A stretch of DNA of 64,000 nt from Closterium sp. NIES-65 (taxonomy: Eukaryota > Streptophyta > Zygnematophyceae > Desmidiales > Closteriaceae). The notes beneath the pieces were generated by a model. The model was not told the DNA's origin, did not search any database, and saw only the letters and a list, made by a program, of their open reading frames with translations. How positions within the stretch are numbered: position 1 is the first letter of the stretch; the number at the start of each line of letters is the position of its first letter. Shown here piece by piece: positions 57,739-64,000 of this stretch. Both the position numbers and the translations under genes were made by a program. The stretch is from contig CANXME010002011.1 in NCBI GenBank assembly GCA_948144175.1, positions 124,001 to 188,000 on the forward strand. The letters are read 5' to 3'.

Positions 57739-59416
57739 GGGCCGTGGATGGTGTTAGAGCAAAGTGCTGTTATATGCGAAGGACTTTATCGGGGTTCCGG
57801 ACTAGCAGTGAAGGTCGTTGCTGTACGGTTCTTATAAGTGTAGCGGAGGCCCGGTAGTTACCGTGGATGCACTTACTACTGTCCTACCTAAGTGGCGTGA
57901 TGTATCTCATTCAGAGGGCTTCTTACTCGAGCGAAGGAATTTGTGGTGGCAAATGGTGTAAATACTAGAAGGGAGTAGCTGGAGGCTCGATACCCTCGTG
58001 GTGTCCGACCAGCCCGCGCGCCAGTTACGAAAGGCAGGCAGGCACTTCCTATCGTGATGTGCAGCGTTCAGGTTTTTCTAAGGCCTCAGTGTCGGCTATC
58101 TGCGCCTCGATTGCTTGCGGAATTTGTTTTTTTACCGATGATGGCTGGTGGAAAAAATATTCCTAGAAGCTAGGTGCACTGAAACGGCTAGTGCTGTGAA
58201 TGTGAGCTCTCTTGGAAGTGGGGCGATACGTCTGCTTGGTTGGGAAGTTGGAAGGAGAAGCGATGAGAAACCAAGTAGCCACGATGCACTCAGCAGATTT
58301 GCGGGACTGATGGAACGCCCGAGTCGCAATATTTCCAATGTGAGAATCGAGCCGCCACATTGGGCGGAAACCCACGGAAAGGTAGATTGAGAGGCTCCGC
58401 ATCTCACGCAACCAATATGGGGTGCGGAAGGTGATGTGGGTTCTCCCTGTCGGTGGCCTCGTGGCACAAAAACGAATTTCCTGTGGTGTCGGCAGGGGAA
58501 TTGTCGGAAATTCTGACAGCCGTCAGGCAATATCGAAGCCATCTAATGTACGTGATAACAAGCCCCTTCTTACGTTCAACATGTTTATTGAAACCATTTA
58601 TGCTCAGTACCTGTGTAATGCTAACCCCTCTTGTCTTTATTCAATTGCTTCATGGTCACTTTTAGCATAAATAAGTTCTATTGAGACCTGTAACATTCTG
58701 TAGAGTCTCAATATAATCGCAAGAACAGTGTTGCATGATCCAGCTCACGTTATACTGAGTGTGCAAATTGTAGTGGTTAATAGTTGGCAGCTGAACCATA
58801 AGGTGTTTGAATGAGCACTGCTGTACACACCGGTGTTCGTGGAAATGCTGTCAAGATCGGCCACATCACACCTTGAAAAGCACGCTGCACGTGTGTGACA
58901 TGAAGGGTTTGATACAGTAGTTCGCTCAGGAACGTTTGAATGAGCACTGCGGTACACTCCTGCGAAAAACGAATTCAAGCTTTTCTACATTACCACAACC
59001 ACCACACATCTGGATAGTGGGCGGACCGCTTTGAATCCACCTTGCCGTGTCTCTTTTAGAGACAAGAGAGTAGTGGTATGTGCTGCTGGCGTTTCTTGCT
59101 TCATGTTTGTGCTAGATGAAATCTTTAATGCCCGTATACTTGATGTACATTCACAACTATACGACACATTGAATCTATCCTAGTTTACGTAAGAGCATGC
59201 CATTCTGGCCTGCCAGCCGTTGGCATTCTTCTAAAGAGTATACGTCGAACGTCTCGACAATGGGGTTGTGGGATGGGGAGGGGATGGGGAGGGGAAGAGG
59301 GAGGGGTTGTGGCTGGAGTGGCCTCAGTAGCGGAAGGGAAGGTGGGGTCAGGGGAGGAAGGCGAAGAGACAGGAAGAGGAGAGATGGGGGAGGGGGGAGT
59401 GAGGGGGGGAGGAGAG
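57739..59416. other. Region upstream of FAS1 gene 1 and downstream of FAS1 gene 2
   Basis: About 1.7 kb without a supported gene. A 136-codon minus-strand frame (58132-58542) lacks any family feature. A pair of about 30-bp direct repeats (GTTTGAATGAGCACTG) lies at 58805 and 58932. The stretch next to 57738 should hold the FAS1 gene 1 promoter. Confidence 0.5.
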
Positions 59417-61892
59417 TCAGGGCGGCGATGGTGTTGCGGATGAGGTTGACTCGTTGGTTGGAGGGGGAGGGGAGGGAGAGGGCGGGGTTGTGGCTTGAGT
59501 GGATTCAATAGGAGCAGATGGAGAGGAGGAGTCAGGGGTGGGAGGCGAAGAGACAGGAGGAGGAGGGGAAGATTCAGGGGGGGGTGGGGAAGGGCTAGGG
59601 GGAGGAGGTGAGGGGTTGACGGTAGGAGGTGACGAGACAGTGGGAGGAGGCGAGGGGTTGAGGGGAGGTGAAGGAACGGAAGGAGAGGGAACTGAAGGAG
59701 GAGGAGAGAGACTGCCAGCACCGGTAGAGTCGCCACCACTGCTGCTCCCGCCTGCATCATTTCCGGTGCCACCACCACCTCCGCTCCCACTACCGCCGCT
59801 CCCAGTGCCACCACTTGCATCACTCCCACCGCTCCCTCCGGTGTCATCACTCCCGGTGCCATCACTCCCACCGGCAGCATCACCGCCATCGGGCATGGAG
59901 TGCAGGATGGCGTCGGGCACGAGGAGCGAGTCCACGAGGTGCACCTGGAAACACACATAAAGAGGAGAGTACAGGTGGAGAGGATTTTTAGTCGACTCAA
60001 AAACCACTTCTGTCACTCCCATCAGCAGCAGAACCACCATCGGGCACGGAGTGCAGGATGGCATCTGGCACGAGCTGCGAGTCCACAAGGTGCACCTGGA
60101 AAAAGGCACAAGTGAGAAATTGGAAACGGGAATGGAGACAGGTGATCAGTCGGGCATCGAATGAAAACGACAACGGGCTTGACACGTGGTGTGCAACGAG
60201 GAAGAAAGCAAAACTCAGCGCGGCGAGCCACCAAGGTACACGTCTGGAAACAATCCGTCTTGGCGGGGCTGTGAGTGCGTAAAGTGGACTCGAGCTTCAA
60301 GAGGATTCTGAGCCAGACTCAAGCACACACCTGGAAAAACTCCGTTTTGGCGAGGTTGGGCGCGAGTAGAGTGGATTTAGAGCGGCCGCTGCCTGAGCGG
60401 AAGACGACCGTGAAGAATGCGCTCTCATCCGACTTGAACATTGACTCCTTGGCGAGCGTGGGGAACTGCGCAAAGGGAGGAGTGGGAGAGGGACATGCAG
60501 TGGTGCATGTGAGGTGCGGAAATTGGCGGAAGAAGGCGCTCTCATCCGACTTGAACATTGACTCCTTGGCGAGCGTGCGGAACTGGTTGGGAGAGGGGGG
60601 CACGCACATGGGTTGCATGTGGGGACGGAGGGAGTCGGTGTTGAGAAAAGATGGGAGGGACGGAAGACGACAGTGAAGAAGGTGCTCTCGGCCGAATTGC
60701 ACCAACACACCCACAGCCCGCCCTATACACTCACGCCGGTGTCCGCGGGTCGCTCGACGAGCGCCGTGTAGTCCATCTGTTTCCCCAAAATCATGTGGTA
60801 CCGCAGCGTTGTTCGCGCGAGCGACGGGTTATTGAAATACGGCGACGCGGGCGGCAGCGACTGCAGCGCGTCGGGGGACGGCACGAGGAACGTCGCGCCG
60901 GCGCCGTTCCCCTTCGTGATCGACTCGAGCAGCACGGAGAGAAGTCCCGCGTTGCTGATATACTTCACGAACTGCTGCTGCTTGCTCAGGCCTTGCACGA
61001 GGTTAAACACCTTCTGCGCCTCCGCGAGATTGACCATGACCTTGGGCTTGGGAACGGTGGAGGAGGAGGTTGAAGTGGTGTTCTTCTTCTTGCCGAACAG
61101 CTTCTCTCGGAGCTTCCCCTTTTTCTTCGTTTCGGTGGTGGCCGGCGATTTGGACGGAGATTTCGACGGCGATTTTGACGGTGATTCGGACGGAGATTTT
61201 GACGGCGATTTTGACGGTGTTTTTGGAGGCGAGACTGACGGTGTCGGAGACGGCGTTTGCTCCTTCGCTGGTGGGTTTGTCGTTGGCGAGTTTTTCTTAG
61301 TCGGCGATGGGCTTGCTTTCGGTGGCGACGGGCTTTTCTTAGGCGGCGAAACATTTTGTTTCGCCGGGGATTTCGCAGGCGACTTTACTGGCGTTTTTGT
61401 CGTCGTTGGCGATGATGGATGCTTTGTTGACGGCAAGGTGGTTTTCTTTGTCGGAGTTTTCGGGGTCTTGGGCAGAGACTTGGTCGACGGCGGCAGCGGT
61501 TTCGGCTTCGTCAATTTCGTTACAGATTTTTTCGAGGATTGGCTAGTTTGCGCCGTAGTCGACTTCACTTGCTTCGTCGCAGCCGAATTCGCTGATTTCG
61601 CAGAAGATTTCGCCGACGTCGCAGCCTTCTTTCCGGCGGATTTCACTGACGACGACGACGATGAGGACTTCGCTGCGACTGTTTTCGCCCCTGCGACTGC
61701 CTCACCCGCAGATTCTCCCCTTACTAGCCGCGGTTTCTTTGCTGGAGATGCGGCTGGTCGGGTGGCAGATTTTGCCGTGGTCTTAGTTGAAGGCTTTGTC
61801 GCTTTACTGAGTGCAGGAGCTGGCGTGCAGATAGCGAGAAATATAACTATGCAGAGAACGGCGGCCAGGACCACCGCCCTTCGGCCCGCCAT
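59417..61892 (-). CDS. FAS1-domain protein 2 with Lys/Ser/Pro-rich spacer and proline-rich tail
   Basis: Exons 61892-60735, 60465-60331 and 59944-59417 give 606 aa. Signal peptide (VVLAAVLCIVIFLAICTPAPALS), a spacer of about 230 residues of SPSK, SPAK and KTP repeats, then the fasciclin domain: EAQKVFNLVQGLSKQQQFVKYI, ATFLVPSPDALQSLPP, LRYHMILGKQMDY, KSDESAFFTVVFRSGSGRSKS, and VHLVDSLLVPDAILHSMPDGG. The tail is Gly/Ser and then SPPPP. It is a close paralogue of the gene at 56025-57738 (shared blocks in every exon). Secreted wall or matrix protein by family. Exon 2 has two extra partial copies upstream in intron 1 and exon 3 has one in intron 2. Confidence 0.82.
60005..60700 (-). repeat. Echoes of FAS1 gene 2 exons 2 and 3
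   Basis: 60582 to about 60531 repeats the acceptor and first half of exon 2 (TLAKESMFKSDESAFF). About 60690-60655 repeats its middle (STFFTVVFR). 60095 to about 60008 repeats the acceptor and start of exon 3 (VHLVDSQLVPDAILHSVPDGG) and breaks off at the palindrome at 59985-60003. Confidence 0.86.
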
Positions 61893-63384
61893 GGTCAGAT
61901 CGACAACGGAGATCTAAAAGCAACCCTGACAATGGTTCGTGGAAAATATTACTCTATATCGGCCTAGCCGTGAGGAGCTAAAGGAGACTCAAGTTCGAAC
62001 TGTGAATGAAGCGGCGTAGTTACAAAAGGATCGAGAAATAAGTTGTACTCGAAAGGAATTTGGCAAGGTAGCAGCGTTGAGCGGAAGTATTATACGCCTG
62101 GATCTAAAACAGTAGAGTCGGGTGCCACATCCGTATGGACAGGGATGCGCGGTGATTGCACGCCAATGTCGGTCGGCGATGTGTGAGCAGGGTGATACTG
62201 GAGCTGACGGGTCAACTATGGCGAGGTAGCTGGATTAGTAACAGGCTTTGCATGAGGCAGTGGGGGGGAGTATTCACAGTTACATCGGGAAGGTGGTTGA
62301 TAGGTGCGAAAACAAGGGAGGGATAGTTGGGGGAGTGAGGAAATTCATGCCGTCGATAGCAAATTGTGCGATGTCGGCTGTTGGGCTGGGGAAACGAGGT
62401 GGAGGGGGAATATTGAATTTGCCATGCCCCGCTTTTCATCCCGAACCGCATCCGGCCATCAATGTGAGACCGATTCGCAAACGTCGAGGCGCCTTGAGAT
62501 TGTTTGGGAAGCAAAATTGATGGCGCGGGAGGTGGGTGCTGGAGGATGCACGATGACAGATTCTGAAGTGGGCGACGGGAATCGCAAAATATGAACGGCT
62601 GAGATAGGTAAAAGGCTCGAAATTCTTCCCGTTTCTTTCGCAAACCAGGCCTGGATTCGTTGAACAAAATTAGCACCATAACTTGTGTGCTGTACCATTA
62701 TGAACGTAGGTAGTGGTTTATTGTACTTGTTATAAGCCATTAGCATAAAGCCCAGCCAGCCTTCTTGTCTTCACATAACAGGGATGTGGTGGAGTTTGTG
62801 GCATAAGCCCATGCATCACAACGTTTGCACGCCCAGCAGTGTCAGCCATAGGTCCTTGACATCTTGTCCTAGCGAAGGCTGATATTACGATCATTCGATA
62901 TTGTTAGACAAACCGTTCAAGAGTTTGTTCAGTACGACGCACCCAATCCTGGTATGGGCAATCCATACCGTGGATATTGCATCGTTGATGATGTAGCAGC
63001 AGGCCAACTGTTGTGAGTATTAGACTGATAGCAATTAATTCGGGTACATATGTGACATCTCTACAAAAGTGTGTACTTGTCAGTGAGATGGCTGTTGCAT
63101 CTGTTTACAACGAGGCACTATACATTGAACAAGGCCACAACGTGCTACAAGGAAAGTGGCACGCCCTGTGACATAAGGGAAAGTAGCACTAGTTACACAG
63201 CCATGGCAGTGACCAGCCAAATAATCTCCAAAAGGAAGCCGAAGAATGGGAAGCAGATGTGTCCATAGAACAAGAAAATCGTAAGCTGCTGTGAGCGTGG
63301 GCAAGTGGGAGCTGCTTCACTGCTGCCTTAAGAGTCGACTCAAGAGTCACCGTGCAGAGGGGGCCTTTGGAGACGTGGCAAGAG
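61893..63384. other. Region between FAS1 genes 2 and 3
   Basis: About 1.5 kb with no supported gene. It should contain the promoter of FAS1 gene 2 and the 3' UTR of gene 3. A 155-codon minus frame (62212-62679) has no recognisable features. A palindrome GAGTCGACTC lies at 63332-63341. Confidence 0.5.
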
Positions 63385-64000
63385 TCACTGCGCAGGTGGT
63401 GCTGGCACTGTGGTGTTGGGATCTGAACTGGACAGAGGAGAAGTTGCTGTTGCCACGGCTGGGATTTGCTTATCTGCTGCCACCGCTGGTGGCGGTGGAG
63501 ATGCTATGGGAGGGGCTGACGGTGTGGATGGTGGGGTAGGGGTTGCTGACGGGGATGGCTGGGGAGGTCTTGGAGGAGGGTTTGGAGGAGGGTTTGGACG
63601 AGAGGATATTGTAGGGGATGTTGTTGGAGGGGCGAAGTAGACCGAGTCTGGGATGAGCAGCGAGTCCAGTACATGCACCTGGTGGAGTGGGGTGCGGTGC
63701 GGTGGGGTGGGGTGAGGTGGGGTGGAATGGAGCAGGGTGAGGTGGGGGGTTTGGTGGGTTGGGATCAGGTGGGGCGGGGTGGAGTGGGGTGGGGTGCAGT
63801 AGAGGGTGGGACTGGCCGGATGTGCATGGAATACGGCAGCAAGGACGAGTGGGGAGTGCTAGACCTGCATGCACTCACGTGTGCCGGATATCCCTCAAAC
63901 CCATATCCCACACCTGCATGCTCTCGTCCGTGTATGTGTTGGGCATAATGATGGTGGCACGGTAAGGCACTAGACCTGCATGCTCTCACGTGTGTCCGAG
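63385..64000 (-). CDS. FAS1-domain protein 3, 3' part only
   Basis: The last exon 63678-63385 follows an acceptor and encodes VHVLDSLLIPDSVYFAPP, the same H2 segment that opens the last exon of gene 2, then a Pro-rich tail of about 80 residues to a stop. A further exon may lie at about 63952-63889 (ATIIMPNTYTDESMQVWDM), ending at a GTGAGT donor, but I cannot prove the frame. The remainder is beyond the window. It is the third minus-strand member of the tandem cluster. A donor-side fragment is duplicated (63859-63885 and 63970-64000), as in the other genes. Confidence 0.6.

Noticed and set aside
58132-58542. 136-codon minus-strand frame
   Set aside because: No start context, domain, paralogue or neighbouring exon with splice sites; composition like the surrounding intergenic DNA.
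59185-60000. 271-codon leucine/proline-rich frame overlapping FAS1 gene 2
   Set aside because: Alternate frame of the Pro-rich last exon; the FAS1 frame has the conserved VHLVDSLLVPD and correct splice phase.
62212-62679. 155-codon minus-strand frame
   Set aside because: No recognisable feature and no splice partners; likely chance.
63332-63395. Palindrome GAGTCGACTC next to a 17-bp direct repeat, as a strong case of the junction pattern
   Set aside because: The flanking duplication is too short to count as good evidence; kept only as a weak example.

Overview
The window is nuclear DNA from a green, plant-like eukaryote. Genes carry several GT-AG introns, the globin gene has the three introns typical of land-plant haemoglobins, and the FAS1 proteins carry extensin-like SPPPP tails. 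The gag of three copia elements (it opens MATPSVLAFDAEG) looks like the family I know from Closterium. My best guess is therefore a zygnematophyte alga close to Closterium. That is inference from memory and no search was run.

Layout. Positions 1-14.1 kb are mobile and satellite DNA: two minus-strand Ty1/copia elements (A, cut by the window edge, and B, complete but frameshifted) sit in a 181-bp tandem satellite. Positions 14.2-18.1 kb hold a diverged solo LTR and the exosome cap gene RRP40 (nine exons, +). Positions 18.09-18.84 kb are a TIR element with TTA target duplications. Positions 18.87-38.01 kb are one nested block. A minus-strand Ty3/gypsy chromovirus (TSD TGGTG) was hit twice: copia C (+) in its pol and copia D (+) in its 5' LTR. 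Both insertions can be excised on paper to give one 331-bp LTR and one open pol frame.

Positions 38-64 kb are the gene-bearing part: an R3H/SUZ polyQ protein (+), a second TTA-flanked MITE, a globin (+), an AAAP/SLC38-type amino-acid transporter (-), the 18S rRNA endonuclease NOB1 (+), and three tandem minus-strand FAS1-domain proline-rich wall-type proteins, the third running off the window.

The most unusual signal is in the host genes. In all six multi-exon genes other than the two-exon R3H gene, pieces of exons together with one splice site occur again in the neighbouring introns, in up to five copies. Some copies are complete and of equal length and phase, so they could act as mutually exclusive exons. 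At several duplication junctions lies the same short palindrome (consensus TTTTGAGTCGACTCAAAA or a relative) or a hairpin. I propose this as a recurrent duplication process in this genome.

All splice sites were read by eye. Every exon chain given below closes in frame from ATG to stop.
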